Shown here in pieces: positions 11,268-20,396 of a stretch of 64,000 bases of DNA. The notes beneath the pieces are model-generated. The model made no database searches and was not told the DNA's origin. It saw only the letters and a list, made by a program, of their open reading frames with translations. The stretch covers positions 1 through 64,000 of the forward strand of contig NZ_CP059492.1 of NCBI RefSeq assembly GCF_014041995.1, read 5' to 3'. Origin of the DNA: Changpingibacter yushuensis. Its GTDB lineage: Bacteria > Actinomycetota > Actinomycetes > Actinomycetales > Actinomycetaceae. A program made the translations under genes and the position numbers. How positions within the stretch are numbered: the stretch's first letter is position 1; the number at the start of each line of letters is the position of its first letter.

Positions 11268-11341
11268 GGGCCTATAGCTCAGTTGGTTAGAGCGCATCCC
11301 TGATAAGGATGAGGTCGATGGTTCGAGTCCATCTAGGCCCA
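11268..11341 (+). tRNA. tRNA-Ile (GAT)
   Basis: A 74-nt cloverleaf: acceptor GGGCCTA pairs with TAGGCCC, the D loop has AGTTGGTTAGA, the anticodon loop CTGATAA carries GAT, and the T arm has GGTTCGAGTCC. CCA is not encoded. The tRNA-Ile/tRNA-Ala pair near gyrA is a common actinobacterial arrangement. Confidence 0.97.
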
Positions 11342-11364
11342 CGAGTGACACAGAGGAGGACAAC

Positions 11365-11484
11365 ATGAAGAAGTTCTTACTCGCCGTGATTGCGGTTGTT
11401 ACAGGTTACGCGGTGATTCTTGAGGTTCAGAAGAACTCACAGGATCGGGCAATCTGGCACAAGGTCACTGATCCAATCGCGTAA
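11365..11484 (+). CDS. DLW-39 family small membrane protein
   Basis: A 39-residue protein (MKKFLLAVIAVVTGYAVIL then EVQKNSQDRAIWHKVTDPIA) with one N-terminal membrane segment and a short charged tail. Length, the tail with an IW residue pair and a final TDP, and position between the two tRNAs match the DLW-39 family. GAGGAGG at 11353-11359 is an excellent ribosome site 5 nt before ATG. Its function is unknown. Confidence 0.85.
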   Translation: MKKFLLAVIAVVTGYAVILEVQKNSQDRAIWHKVTDPIA

Positions 11485-11524
11485 GCGTTTGGATGGCCAC
11501 TTCTAGTGGCTGATAATTGAACAT

Positions 11525-11597
11525 GGGGACTTAGCTCAGCTGGTAGAGCATCGCCTTTGCAAGGCGGGGGTCAGGGGTTCGAGCCCCCTAGTCTCCA
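11525..11597 (+). tRNA. tRNA-Ala (TGC)
   Basis: A 73-nt cloverleaf: acceptor GGGGACT with AGTCTCC (one G-U pair), AGCTCAGCTGGTAGAG D arm, anticodon loop TTTGCAA with TGC, and T arm GGGGTTCGAGCCCC. CCA is not encoded. It is followed directly by a strong terminator. Confidence 0.97.
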
Positions 11598-11606
11598 CAA
11601 GAGAGA

Positions 11607-11642
11607 ACACCCGGCACCACTTCGATGGTGCCGGGTGTTTCC
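11607..11642 (+). terminator. Terminator after tRNA-Ala
   Basis: A perfect 13-bp stem (11607-11619 with 11626-11638), 6-nt loop, followed by TTTCC. It ends the tRNA-Ile/DLW-39/tRNA-Ala unit. Confidence 0.85.
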
Positions 11643-11646
11643 GTGT

Positions 11647-11685
11647 GTCTGGCACCCAGACCTTTGAGTCTTCTGGGTGCCAGAC
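11647..11685. repeat. Perfect 14-bp inverted repeat between tRNA-Ala and pepC
   Basis: Arms 11647-11660 and 11672-11685 are perfect complements around an 11-nt loop. Neither strand has a T-run after the hairpin. It lies at the 3' end of the minus-strand pepC gene and may protect or terminate that transcript. Confidence 0.6.
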
Positions 11686-11728
11686 GTAGTGCTTCGTCGG
11701 AATCCCTCGGTTACGCGGAGCCGAGCCT

Positions 11729-13072
11729 TTAGAAAACGTCCCAGTGTGGCAAAACGATGGGTTCTTCCGTGTTTGCCTGGCGTTGTGCCTCGGTGAGGCG
11801 TTCGGGTGCCACGATCACTTGGAAGACATATTCTTCGAACCAAGAATCATCCATGGTGAAGAACCCTTTGGTTCCCACCTCGTCGCCCCATGAATTCTCC
11901 ACACGCCAACGCTTGGGCTGCCCGTCAACAAGGTCAACACCCACCAAAGCCATGGCGTGAGTGGCTGACGATTCGTGCAGGCGCAGGCGGTCAGCCTTAG
12001 CAATGCTCATCCCAACGCCGTAGAGCGCCTCGTAATTGTGCAACTGGGCATCCCAGATACCGCTTTGGCGATCGAACTGTTGGCTTACATCGCAGCTGAA
12101 CCACACGGGCTCTCCGCTCCGAATTGTCTCGATTGCGGTGGACTTGAGGTCATCGATAGCTGCAGTCACGTGCGTGTACGGCGTGCCACCCTCCATGAAC
12201 GGGGTGTGATCGATAACGTACCGGTGTCCAACTGGATGCTCCTCGCGGGGATCATGCGTAAGGGCAACGTAGTCATAGATGTTGGCAGGCACGTACTTGT
12301 GTGCGAACTCCAGCGGAGTCATCGTGCCTTCAGTGTGGAACGCCTTATCCTTGTCACGGTATTGCCATGAGAATTCGGTGGGTGGCGTGCCCAAGTGAAT
12401 CGCGAGGATTCGCCAGATGTCGGCCATAGTAGCAAGGCGAATCTCATCTTGCTTTGCGGCGACGTCGTCGGGCACATCCGTGGAATCCACGTTCTTTGTG
12501 GAGCGAATTGAACCGATGGCGCGGCGCAGAACTGTGGAGAGCGCGCGGTTCATTTGGTCTGTGTTGCCAGCCGATTCGGTATCAGGCATGGCCCACTGAG
12601 GAACAATCCCGTACTTCTTGATGAGGTCGAGGAACTGAGTCCAGTAGCCACCGTCGCCGATTGGTTGAAGGACATCGCGTACGTCCTCGTCCTCTAGTGG
12701 CTGATCCGCTGTCTCAATCGCACGCACGAGGATGTGGTTGGCCTTCTCAAGCTTGTCGTGAAAAGCCACGAAGTTCTGCGAGAATGCGAAATCCTCAACG
12801 TTCAGTTCCTTGATCATGCGGGCGCGAAGCACGTTCAGCCCAGCGAACTCCCAGCAGCGCCCGGAGTGCTTCTGGTTAGTCACCGGCCACGCATCCAACC
12901 TTTCCGAGGTGGAATCATCGAGGCGGTTGATGACATCCCGGTCAAGGCTGACGGCATCGGCGCCCTGGGCGCTGACGGCATTCTGGACAATCTTGCCGAC
13001 CACATCGGCGCGGAACTGTTCTGCGTGGTGGGCGCTGAAATCGGGTGAGATGGGCGAAATGGTTGTACTCAT
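11729..13072 (-). CDS. pepC: C1 family aminopeptidase (PepC / bleomycin hydrolase type)
   Basis: A cytosolic papain-fold aminopeptidase that trims peptides. The 447-residue protein has the oxyanion Gln and catalytic Cys in NQKHSGRCWEFAGLN (about 66-81), catalytic His in SATHAMALVGVDLV (about 370), and Asn in NSWGDE (about 392). Length matches PepC (about 440-450). I start at 13072 because AGGAG precedes that ATG and family proteins start here; a longer reading to 13183 has no support. The residue two after the active Cys is Glu where Ile/Leu is usual. It is monocistronic, with divergent NYN gene upstream. Confidence 0.92.
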   Translation of the reverse strand: MSTTISPISPDFSAHHAEQFRADVVGKIVQNAVSAQGADAVSLDRDVINRLDDSTSERLDAWPVTNQKHSGRCWEFAGLNVLRARMIKELNVEDFAFSQNFVAFHDKLEKANHILVRAIETADQPLEDEDVRDVLQPIGDGGYWTQFLDLIKKYGIVPQWAMPDTESAGNTDQMNRALSTVLRRAIGSIRSTKNVDSTDVPDDVAAKQDEIRLATMADIWRILAIHLGTPPTEFSWQYRDKDKAFHTEGTMTPLEFAHKYVPANIYDYVALTHDPREEHPVGHRYVIDHTPFMEGGTPYTHVTAAIDDLKSTAIETIRSGEPVWFSCDVSQQFDRQSGIWDAQLHNYEALYGVGMSIAKADRLRLHESSATHAMALVGVDLVDGQPKRWRVENSWGDEVGTKGFFTMDDSWFEEYVFQVIVAPERLTEAQRQANTEEPIVLPHWDVF

Positions 13073-13213
13073 GTAGCTTTCTCCTGGAATTGGTGCACTC
13101 GCCACTATAGTCTGCGGTAATCCACCAAAACCGTGGGGTTCCTCGCGGGGAAGAACTAAGGTTGAGTGGTTGGAGAAGGCCATTTCGGCACACCCACAGT
13201 TCGGAGACTCGCA

Positions 13214-14179
13214 ATGCGTTCACAATCCGCGGTTTTTGTTGATGCTGGCTATTTCATTGCGGCAGCAGCAACGCGGCGCACTGGTTCTTCGCTGCGCCGC
13301 CTAGTTTCGGTGAACTACGAGTCGTTTGTAGCCGATCTCACCCGGCTCGTCGAAGAGCGTACCGGGTTACCACTTCTTCGGGTGTATTGGTACGACGCCG
13401 GCAAGAACGGCCTTCCAGACTACGAACAGGAGAAGGTTGCACGCCTACCCAAGGTGAAGCTTCGGCTTGGGCGGATCGATGTGGAGGGTGGCCAGAAGGG
13501 GGTTGATCTCCGAATCGGCTTGGACATGGTAGGTCATTCGCGTAATCGTGCTGTGGACGTCATCTACCTTCTTTCAGGCGACGACGACCTTACTGAAGCA
13601 GTCGAGGAAGCGCAGGCGCAAGGCGTCCAGGTGATTATTCTCGCCGTGCCTACAGCCCAGGGTGGGCCGCACGGTGTGAGTCGAAACGTCAGCATGGCTG
13701 CTGACGGTATTGAGATTCTGCCCTCCGAGATCATCGACAGATCGGTGGCGCCAGTAGTGAGTGCGCCACCCACCTCTGCCAGCCGCGTGACGCCGCAGGT
13801 CATGCGCAAGCAAGTGACGCCTGCAGATGTCCGGCGCTCCGCAACTACGGCCAAACCAGCCGTGCCGTCCACAGTTGTCTACAGCAGTGGCGGCGAGCAT
13901 GCCTCGTATGTGGCACCGGAGTATGAAGGCGTGACCGAGGAGTTGAGCCAAGCGATCACCGGCGTGGTGGGCCGAACCTTTGATGCTTGGTCGAGTTCGG
14001 CCACAGAGATACAGCGCAACGATCTGCTCCGTGGCCGCCCCACTATCCCAAGCGACCTTGACCGAGCCTTATTGGTGGATTTGGCAGATGTTATGAGCGA
14101 CTACAACCTCAGTGATGAAGCTCGAGTGGAGTTGCGGATTCAATTCTGGAAGAAGGCCGAGGAGGCACTTGGTGCTTGA
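13214..14179 (+). CDS. NYN (PIN-like) domain protein
   Basis: NYN/DUF88 proteins are PIN-fold putative ribonucleases. The 321-residue protein begins MRSQSAVFVDAGYFI, carrying the first conserved Asp, and has DLRIGLDMVGHSRNRAVDVIYLLSGDDD (split motif: Asp-rich metal site about 108-125) before a conserved ILAV strand. Residues about 180-245 are a variable linker, and 250-321 form a helical tail of unknown type. Start ATG 13214 has GGAG 7 nt upstream; an upstream GTG is rejected. It overlaps the HAD gene by 8 bp. RNase activity is inferred from the fold. Confidence 0.8.
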   Translation: MRSQSAVFVDAGYFIAAAATRRTGSSLRRLVSVNYESFVADLTRLVEERTGLPLLRVYWYDAGKNGLPDYEQEKVARLPKVKLRLGRIDVEGGQKGVDLRIGLDMVGHSRNRAVDVIYLLSGDDDLTEAVEEAQAQGVQVIILAVPTAQGGPHGVSRNVSMAADGIEILPSEIIDRSVAPVVSAPPTSASRVTPQVMRKQVTPADVRRSATTAKPAVPSTVVYSSGGEHASYVAPEYEGVTEELSQAITGVVGRTFDAWSSSATEIQRNDLLRGRPTIPSDLDRALLVDLADVMSDYNLSDEARVELRIQFWKKAEEALGA

Positions 14180-15125
14180 GAACCCGCAGGATGTAGAGCT
14201 CACCGAAGGGTTGGATCCGGGAAGGATGGCAGACCAAGTGGCCGTGCCGGCAGCCCTAGCAGTGTCTGAGCCAGACAAGATGGAACCCCACGTTATCTTT
14301 CTTGATGTGGATGGCACGGTTGTGGACTACTCCAATAACCTGCCAGATTCTGCGGTGGCGGCAATCCGGCGCGCCCGGGAGTTGGGTCATCTAGTTTTCC
14401 TCACCACGGGCCGCTCCAAGGCCGAAATGTACCAAGAACTGTGGGACATCGGGATTGACGGGATGATCGGCGGAAATGGCTCGTATGTCGAGCATGCTGG
14501 TGAAGTGGTTGCCCATCAGAGCCTGTCCTTGACCGAATGCACGGCCGTGGTGGATTGGCTTCTTGAGCGCGGGCTCGCGTTCTATCTGGAGGCGAACTCC
14601 GGGCTGTTTGCGAGTGACGGATTTGAGGTGGCCGCACTTCCGGCCATCCACGCCTACGCTGCGGGCAAGGGTAATCCGGACGCCAATACCTGGACTGCAG
14701 AGATGGTGTTCCCCGAGATGATCTATCACGCAGGCCTCTATCGCGACGACGTCAACAAGATCAGTTTTGTCTTGAGCCAGTACGAGGACTTCCTTGATGC
14801 CAAGGCCGCATTCCCGAACCTCAAGGCTGGAACGTGGGGTGGCCGTGATTCGCTGGCCCTCTTTGGCGACCTAGGGGTGCAGGGTATAGACAAGGCGCAC
14901 GCCATTGATGTTCTCCTTGCACATGTGGGATTCGATAGGTCCCACACCATTGCCGTTGGTGACGGCGCCGTGGACATTCCGATGTTTACGTATTGCCAGA
15001 TTGGAGTGGCGATGGGCAATAGCTCTGATGAAGTCAAGGCTGCTGCAGATTACGTCACCTCCGATGTGACAGAAGATGGGCTCTATCACGCCTTCGACCA
15101 GCTCGGACTTCTCACTGGATACTGA
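14172..15125 (+). CDS. Cof-type HAD hydrolase
   Basis: A HAD phosphatase of the Cof/YbiV (IIB cap) group acting on a small phosphorylated metabolite; substrate not predictable. Motif I is FLDVDGTVVDYSN (about 39-51), motif II TTGRSK, and motif IV AVGDGAVDIPMFTYCQIGVAMGN near 258-280; GDGAVD replaces the more usual GDxxND, retaining the first metal Asp. GTG 14172 overlaps the NYN stop and has GGAGG at 14161-14165; ATG 14280 lacks a ribosome site. Its stop codon lies at the edge of the copper operator. Confidence 0.85.
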   Translation: MLENPQDVELTEGLDPGRMADQVAVPAALAVSEPDKMEPHVIFLDVDGTVVDYSNNLPDSAVAAIRRARELGHLVFLTTGRSKAEMYQELWDIGIDGMIGGNGSYVEHAGEVVAHQSLSLTECTAVVDWLLERGLAFYLEANSGLFASDGFEVAALPAIHAYAAGKGNPDANTWTAEMVFPEMIYHAGLYRDDVNKISFVLSQYEDFLDAKAAFPNLKAGTWGGRDSLALFGDLGVQGIDKAHAIDVLLAHVGFDRSHTIAVGDGAVDIPMFTYCQIGVAMGNSSDEVKAAADYVTSDVTEDGLYHAFDQLGLLTGY

Positions 15126-15144
15126 TACCCCGTAGGGGTATACT
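15125..15144 (+). promoter_or_regulatory. CsoR operator over the copZ promoter
   Basis: Arms ATACCCC (15125-15131) and GGGGTAT (15135-15141) surround GTA, the classic CsoR/RcnR-type G-tract palindrome. TATACT at 15139-15144 is a likely -10 element overlapping the right arm, so bound CsoR would block the promoter; copper would release it. The site shares its first base with the HAD stop codon. Confidence 0.85.
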
Positions 15145-15219
15145 CTGAGGGGTTCCGGGCGATGATGCGCCCACACCGTGCCCCGCACACGCAGGGCACT
15201 AACTGGTTGAGGAGTAACC

Positions 15220-15429
15220 ATGGCAGTGCAGCAGTACAAGGTGACTGGTATGACGTGCGGACATTGCGAGATGTCAGTTCGTGAAGAAGTCGGCGAGATT
15301 CCTGGCATTGAGGCCATCGAAGTCAGTGCCAAGACAGGCGACCTCAAGGTAACCGCAGGCAGCGCAATTGACGATGCCAAGATCCTTGCCGCAGTTGAAG
15401 AAGCTGGGTACTCGGCGGTGCGGGCCTGA
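15220..15429 (+). CDS. copZ: CopZ-type copper chaperone
   Basis: A 69-residue HMA-domain protein that carries Cu(I) to CopA. It has the metal motif GMTCGHCEMSVREEV (Cys at 11 and 14; CxxC) and ends EEAGYSAVRA. GAGGAG at 15211-15216 precedes ATG. The small membrane protein overlaps its stop codon, and the upstream CsoR box indicates copper induction. Confidence 0.93.
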   Translation: MAVQQYKVTGMTCGHCEMSVREEVGEIPGIEAIEVSAKTGDLKVTAGSAIDDAKILAAVEEAGYSAVRA

Positions 15430-15614
15430 TGAAGGCCTCCACTAAACTCGCCGCTTACGTGGCGGGTCTGGCGGTCGTGTTCGGGGCGGCCTTCGGTATT
15501 GCCGGGGCCGTCATCCCGAGCAGCGTTGTAGAGAACTGGCAAGACCAAAGCGTCAGCGAGCACAGTTCCACAACGCCGGAGCCGACTACGGACATGACCA
15601 GCACCAGTCACTGA
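15429..15614 (+). CDS. Small single-pass protein of the copper operon
   Basis: A 61-residue protein starting inside the copZ stop (TGATGA). It has one N-terminal membrane segment (about 9-30, AAYVAGLAVVFGAAFGIAGAVI) and a short extracytoplasmic Ser/Thr-rich tail with two His. Similar short proteins commonly lie between copZ and copA in actinobacteria. It has no Cys, so it is not an obvious metal carrier. Role unknown; copper linkage is by context. Confidence 0.75.
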   Translation: MKASTKLAAYVAGLAVVFGAAFGIAGAVIPSSVVENWQDQSVSEHSSTTPEPTTDMTSTSH

Positions 15615-15666
15615 GGATTCCTGAACGCCACGCTGGCCCGTGGCGTCAAGTGAGAGCGAGAAGGCA

Positions 15667-17919
15667 ATGAGCACAACTGCGAGCACAAGCATCGAGCTAG
15701 ACATTGGTGGGATGACGTGTGCTTCCTGCGCAAATCGAGTGGAGCGCAAGCTCAACAAACTCGACGGCGTTGAGGCCTCGGTTAACTACGCCACGGAGAA
15801 GGCCAAGGTCATTGTTCCAGATGGCTACGATCCACTTCTCCTCATTACCGAAGTTGAGAATGCAGGTTACTCTGCCACCCTTCCCAAGAAGCAGCAGGTG
15901 GAACCTCAAGCTGATGGTAGCGAAGCAGACCCCGAACTCGATGCGCTTCGCCAGCGGCTCATCATTTCCATTATCCTGACGGTTCCGGTTATCGCGATGG
16001 CGATGATTCCGGCACTTCAGTTCACCTATTGGCAGTGGGCCTCGCTAACCTTGGCCGCGCCGGTGGTGGTGTGGGGCGCCTTCCCGTTCCACAGGTCCGC
16101 ATGGATCAATCTCAAGCATGGCGCGGCCACCATGGACACGCTCATTTCGATGGGTACGATCGCTGCGTTCGCTTGGTCGTTGTATGCACTGTTCTTTGGG
16201 ACCGCCGGTATGGCAGGCATGACCCACGCTTTCGAGCTCACTGTGGCTCCCAGCGACGGCGCTTCGAACATCTACCTCGAAGCAGCCTCAGGTGTCACAA
16301 CCTTCATTTTGGCTGGCCGCTACTTCGAGAAGAGGTCCAAGCGTCGAGCCGGTGCCGCACTGCGGGCACTGTTGGAGATGGGTGCCAAGGACGTCGCGGT
16401 GTTACGCGGTGCTACCGAGGTTCTCATTCCGATTGACGACCTTCGAGTGGGTGACCGATTTGTTGTGCGTCCTGGCGGAAAGATCGCGACCGACGGCGTC
16501 GTAGTCGAAGGAAGTTCTGCGGTTGACGAATCGATGCTCACTGGTGAATCTGTGCCAGTGGAAGTTGGGCCACAGGATCAAGTGACGGGCGCAACGGTCA
16601 ACGCCGGAGGCCGGCTAGTGGTGCGTGCAACGCGGGTGGGTGCCGATACCCAGTTAGCTCAGATGGCCCAGTTGGTTGAGGATGCACAGACGGGCAAAGC
16701 CCCGGTCCAGAGGCTGGCGGATCGTATCTCCGGAGTCTTCGTTCCAATTGTTATCGCAATTGCGGTGGCAACGCTCGGTGCTTGGTTGGGTGCGGGTTTC
16801 CCCGTCACCGCAGCCTTCACTGCCGCCGTTTCCGTTCTGGTTATTGCGTGCCCGTGTGCGCTTGGCCTAGCCACGCCCACCGCCCTACTCGTGGGAACCG
16901 GGCGAGGAGCCCAGATGGGTGTGCTCATCAAGGGACCAGAAATTCTCGAATCCACGCGCAAGGTGGATACCGTGGTTTTGGACAAGACGGGCACCGTAAC
17001 CGCTGGCAAGATGACGCTCATGGATGTCCTCACTGAGCCTGGTGTGGAACGATCTGACGTGCTGCGCCTTGCAGGCGCAGTTGAAGACGCTTCAGAGCAT
17101 CCCATCGCTCAATCGATCGCCAAAGCAGCTGTTCAAGAAGTCGGAATGCTGGCCACACCTGAAGATTTTAGGAACGTTGAAGGCAAAGGCGTCCAAGGTG
17201 TTGTGGACGGGCACGCCGTAGTTGTGGGGCGTGAGACCCTGCTCGCTGAATGGGCTGAGGAACTCAGCCCGGAGCTAGCCACGGCCAAGGCTGAGGCTGA
17301 ACGTGAAGGAAAGACGGTGGTCTGCGTCGGCTGGGACGGTCAGGCCCGTGGCATCCTTGTGGTTGCTGACGTCGTTAAGCCCACCAGCGCCGATGCCATC
17401 AAGCAGCTCAAGGCACTCGGTTTACGCCCGGTTCTGCTGACCGGAGACAACAAGGCTGTAGCTGCTGAGATCGCTCGCGAGGTTGGGATCGACGACGTCG
17501 TCGCCGAAGTACTTCCAAGCGACAAGGTTGATGTGGTGAAGCGCCTTCAAAGCAAGGGCAACGTGGTGGCCATGATTGGCGACGGCGTCAACGATGCCCC
17601 GGCACTCGCCCAAGCCGATTTGGGCCTGGCGATGGGAACCGGTACTGACGTTGCGATCGAAGCCTCCGATATCACGTTGGTACGTGGGGATCTGCGCAGC
17701 GCGGTGGACGCAATTCGGCTCTCACGCAGCACGCTCAAGACTATTAAGTCGAATTTGTTCTGGGCATTCGCCTACAACACGGCTGCGATTCCGATTGCGG
17801 CTCTGGGTATGCTCAACCCGATGCTCGCTGGAGCAGCCATGGGCTTCTCCAGCGTGTTCGTGGTGGGCAACAGCCTGCGGCTACGCGGGTTCTCGAGCGT
17901 GGTCCGCTCAAAGAACTGA
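15667..17919 (+). CDS. copA: Copper-exporting P1B-type ATPase
   Basis: CopA pumps Cu(I) out across the membrane. The 750-residue protein has an N-terminal HMA domain ([10 protein letters not shown], about 15-24), eight predicted membrane segments, TGES in the actuator domain (about 292), the transmembrane metal motif CPC (VIACPCALG, about 393-401), the phosphorylation site DKTGT (about 439), an SEHP-type HP motif ([10 protein letters not shown]) and GDGVND near 638. CPC with this layout indicates Cu(I). ATG 15667 follows GAGAAGG; an upstream GTG at 15640 is less likely. Expected CsoR regulation. Confidence 0.96.
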   Translation: MSTTASTSIELDIGGMTCASCANRVERKLNKLDGVEASVNYATEKAKVIVPDGYDPLLLITEVENAGYSATLPKKQQVEPQADGSEADPELDALRQRLIISIILTVPVIAMAMIPALQFTYWQWASLTLAAPVVVWGAFPFHRSAWINLKHGAATMDTLISMGTIAAFAWSLYALFFGTAGMAGMTHAFELTVAPSDGASNIYLEAASGVTTFILAGRYFEKRSKRRAGAALRALLEMGAKDVAVLRGATEVLIPIDDLRVGDRFVVRPGGKIATDGVVVEGSSAVDESMLTGESVPVEVGPQDQVTGATVNAGGRLVVRATRVGADTQLAQMAQLVEDAQTGKAPVQRLADRISGVFVPIVIAIAVATLGAWLGAGFPVTAAFTAAVSVLVIACPCALGLATPTALLVGTGRGAQMGVLIKGPEILESTRKVDTVVLDKTGTVTAGKMTLMDVLTEPGVERSDVLRLAGAVEDASEHPIAQSIAKAAVQEVGMLATPEDFRNVEGKGVQGVVDGHAVVVGRETLLAEWAEELSPELATAKAEAEREGKTVVCVGWDGQARGILVVADVVKPTSADAIKQLKALGLRPVLLTGDNKAVAAEIAREVGIDDVVAEVLPSDKVDVVKRLQSKGNVVAMIGDGVNDAPALAQADLGLAMGTGTDVAIEASDITLVRGDLRSAVDAIRLSRSTLKTIKSNLFWAFAYNTAAIPIAALGMLNPMLAGAAMGFSSVFVVGNSLRLRGFSSVVRSKN

Positions 17920-17926
17920 AGCAACG

Positions 17927-17971
17927 TGTAGATGGTGGGACTCGAATGCTGTTCCGGTCCTACCATCTACA
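17927..17971. repeat. 14-bp inverted repeat between copA and csoR
   Basis: Arms 17927-17940 and 17958-17971 pair over 14 bp with one G-U, around a 17-nt loop. No T-run follows on the plus strand, so a simple terminator is unlikely. It could be a processing/stability hairpin or partial terminator reducing csoR relative to copA. Confidence 0.55.
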
Positions 17972-18020
17972 GTGTGATGAAGATATGTGGCTACGTGCTG
18001 CATGAGGGAGATGAGTGAAA

Positions 18021-18506
18021 ATGACAATGAACATTCCGGAATCGATCTCTACGGCTGCGCCCACATTGACCATCCGATCGGCAGGAATGGATCAAGAATC
18101 TGCCGGTGAGGATCGCCAGAGTGCTGGTGTTGCGGGAGATTCCCACGATTCTGTGGCCGATTCGGCTCAACCACATGACCTTTCCAGCCAGACGGCAGGC
18201 GAAGAATGCGAATCGTGCGCCACCCACCACCATGGCTACATCAAAGAGAAGGATGCCTTTCTCAAGCGCATGCGTCGCATTGAGGGGCAAGCCCGCGGCA
18301 TCACCAAGATGATTGAGGATGAAAAATACTGCATCGACATCCTCACGCAGATCAGCGCCATGACCAAGGCTCTCGAAGCGGTGGGTTTGGGGCTGCTGGA
18401 TGACCACCTCAAGCACTGTGTGCTGGATGCCGCCAAGGCTGGTGGTGATGAAGCGGACGCCAAGATGAAGGAAGCGAGCGACGCCATCAAGCGGATGGTT
18501 CGCTGA
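18021..18506 (+). CDS. csoR: CsoR-family copper-sensing repressor
   Basis: CsoR represses the copper operon until it binds Cu(I). The C-terminal ~95 residues form the DUF156 helix bundle: GYIKEKDAFLKRMRRIEGQARGI, then the ligands Cys in KYCIDILTQ and His/Cys in HLKHCVLDA (C-HxxxC type). The protein is 161 residues, longer than the usual 90-120, because of a 60-residue acidic/Ser-rich N-terminal extension ending in CESCATHHHGY. ATG 18021 follows GAGGGAG; GTG 18015 is too close to it. About 100 bp after copA, with a hairpin between. Confidence 0.92.
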   Translation: MTMNIPESISTAAPTLTIRSAGMDQESAGEDRQSAGVAGDSHDSVADSAQPHDLSSQTAGEECESCATHHHGYIKEKDAFLKRMRRIEGQARGITKMIEDEKYCIDILTQISAMTKALEAVGLGLLDDHLKHCVLDAAKAGGDEADAKMKEASDAIKRMVR

Positions 18507-18644
18507 TCCACAGGGCTATTGGGAAGCAAATTGTACTCGTGTACGATGGGCCGCGCGCCCTGTTGTGGATGTAACTGACTGCAGCTGTGTAGCAGGAGCA
18601 TTCGGGTGCCCCACGTTGTATTTCGAGGAGCGCTGAGGAATCGC

Positions 18645-20396
18645 ATGCTGTGGAAAATAATCCGATCGTATAGCCGGCCTCATCTGGGGCGGATCTGGGC
18701 AGTGATTGTCCTCCAGTTGATCGCTACGATCGCTACCCTTTATCTGCCAAGCCTCAATGCTCGAATTATCGACGAAGGCATCGCCCAAGGTGACACGAAC
18801 CTCATCTGGCGCATTGGTGGCGTGATGCTGGGGGTGGCATTCGTTCAAGTAATCACCGCTATAGCTGCAGTGTGGTTTGCTGCGAAGGCCGCGATGGGGT
18901 TGGGGCGTGACCTGCGCGCAGCGGTCTATCGCCGGGTAAATTCCTTCTCAGTCCAAGATATCGGAGCTTTCGGCGCCCCCACCCTCATCACGCGCGGCAC
19001 AAACGACGTGCAACAGGTTCAGATGGTCCTGCTCATGGCGCTTACCTTCATGGTGATGGTTCCCATCATGTCAATCGGCGGAATAATCATGGCTGTGCGC
19101 GAGGATGCTGGCCTTTCGTGGCTGGTGTGGGTTTCTGTTCCCGTATTGCTTGTGATTGTTGGCCTTTTGGTTCGTCAACTGGTTCCCCTGTTCCAAATCA
19201 TGCAGAGCAACATTGACGACATCAACGCCGTGATGCGGGAGCAGATCATGGGTGTGCGCGTGGTGCGCGCATTCGTACGTGAACCGTATGAGAGGGAGCG
19301 TTTCAACGATGCAAACGCTGTGCTCACAGAAACCTCAGTGAGAATCGGCCGCCTGTTCGTCATCATGGGACCAGCGATAACGATGATCTTGCATCTGGCC
19401 ACCTCCGCAGTGTTGTGGTTTGGAGGTCACAGAGTGGACGCCAATGTTGTGGAGATCGGTGCTCTGACGGCCTTCATGCAGTACCTCCTCCAGATTCTGG
19501 TGGCGGTCATGATGGGGACCTTCATGTTCATGATGTTTCCGCGTGCCGTGGTGTGTGCCCGGCGGATCACTGAGGTTTTGGATGTGGAGCCCTCCATGGC
19601 CGAACCCCAAAACCCAGTACACATTGCTCATCCTCACGGCAAGCTGGAGTTCCGCGATGTCACCTTCGCATACCCTGGTGCGGAGCAGCCGGTACTTGAC
19701 GGCATTTCCTTCACGGTTCCCGCAGGATCCACCACAGCGATTATCGGTTCCACAGGTTCAGGCAAGTCCAGTTTGCTCAATCTGATTCCACGGCTCTACG
19801 ACGCGACGTCGGGGCACGTGCTTATCGACGGCGTACCCGTGACCAAGCTTTCGCGCCAGACCCTCACGAAGCTCGTGGGATTCGTTCCGCAGAAGCCATA
19901 CCTGTTTTCGGGTACCGTGGCCGCAAACCTCAGGTTCGGTTCCCCAGACGCAGACGAACGCAGTATGTGGGAGGCACTTGAGACCGCCCAAGCTGCGGAG
20001 TTCGTGCGTGAACGCGGGGCAGGAAGTGCTACCGGTGAAGGCTTGCATTCAACCATTTCCCAAGGTGGTACCAACGTCTCGGGAGGGCAACGCCAGCGCC
20101 TGAGCATAGCCAGAGCACTCATTGGGCGCCCACCCATCTACCTATTCGATGATTCTTTCTCCGCGTTGGACTTGACCACCGATTCCAAACTACGCGCCGC
20201 ATTGCCCCACTTCACGGGTGGAGCAACAGTGGTGATCGTTGCCCAGCGCATTTCCACGATTACCAATGCCGATCAGATCCTCGTTTTGGAGGAAGGCAAG
20301 ATTGTCGCTCGCGGCACGCATACCGAACTCCTCACAAGTTCACCCACGTATCAAGAGATCGTTGCTTCACAACTCAGTGCGCAGGAGGCGGCATGA
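18645..20396 (+). CDS. ABC exporter half-transporter, subunit A
   Basis: A 583-residue type IV ABC exporter half (six-segment membrane domain about 15-310, NBD about 335-580). Walker A GSTGSGKSS and signature NVSGGQRQR are intact, but Walker B reads LFDDSFSALD: Asp replaces the catalytic Glu. That is typical of the degenerate-site subunit of heterodimeric exporters (TM287/288, LmrCD type). ATG 18645 with GAGGAA just upstream is preferred to GTG 18606. It overlaps the partner gene by 4 bp. Substrate unknown; lipids or drugs are usual for the group. Confidence 0.88.
   Translation: MLWKIIRSYSRPHLGRIWAVIVLQLIATIATLYLPSLNARIIDEGIAQGDTNLIWRIGGVMLGVAFVQVITAIAAVWFAAKAAMGLGRDLRAAVYRRVNSFSVQDIGAFGAPTLITRGTNDVQQVQMVLLMALTFMVMVPIMSIGGIIMAVREDAGLSWLVWVSVPVLLVIVGLLVRQLVPLFQIMQSNIDDINAVMREQIMGVRVVRAFVREPYERERFNDANAVLTETSVRIGRLFVIMGPAITMILHLATSAVLWFGGHRVDANVVEIGALTAFMQYLLQILVAVMMGTFMFMMFPRAVVCARRITEVLDVEPSMAEPQNPVHIAHPHGKLEFRDVTFAYPGAEQPVLDGISFTVPAGSTTAIIGSTGSGKSSLLNLIPRLYDATSGHVLIDGVPVTKLSRQTLTKLVGFVPQKPYLFSGTVAANLRFGSPDADERSMWEALETAQAAEFVRERGAGSATGEGLHSTISQGGTNVSGGQRQRLSIARALIGRPPIYLFDDSFSALDLTTDSKLRAALPHFTGGATVVIVAQRISTITNADQILVLEEGKIVARGTHTELLTSSPTYQEIVASQLSAQEAA

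Noticed and set aside
17927-17971. Second CsoR operator
   Set aside because: The palindrome lacks the G/C-tract pattern of CsoR sites and is too widely spaced.
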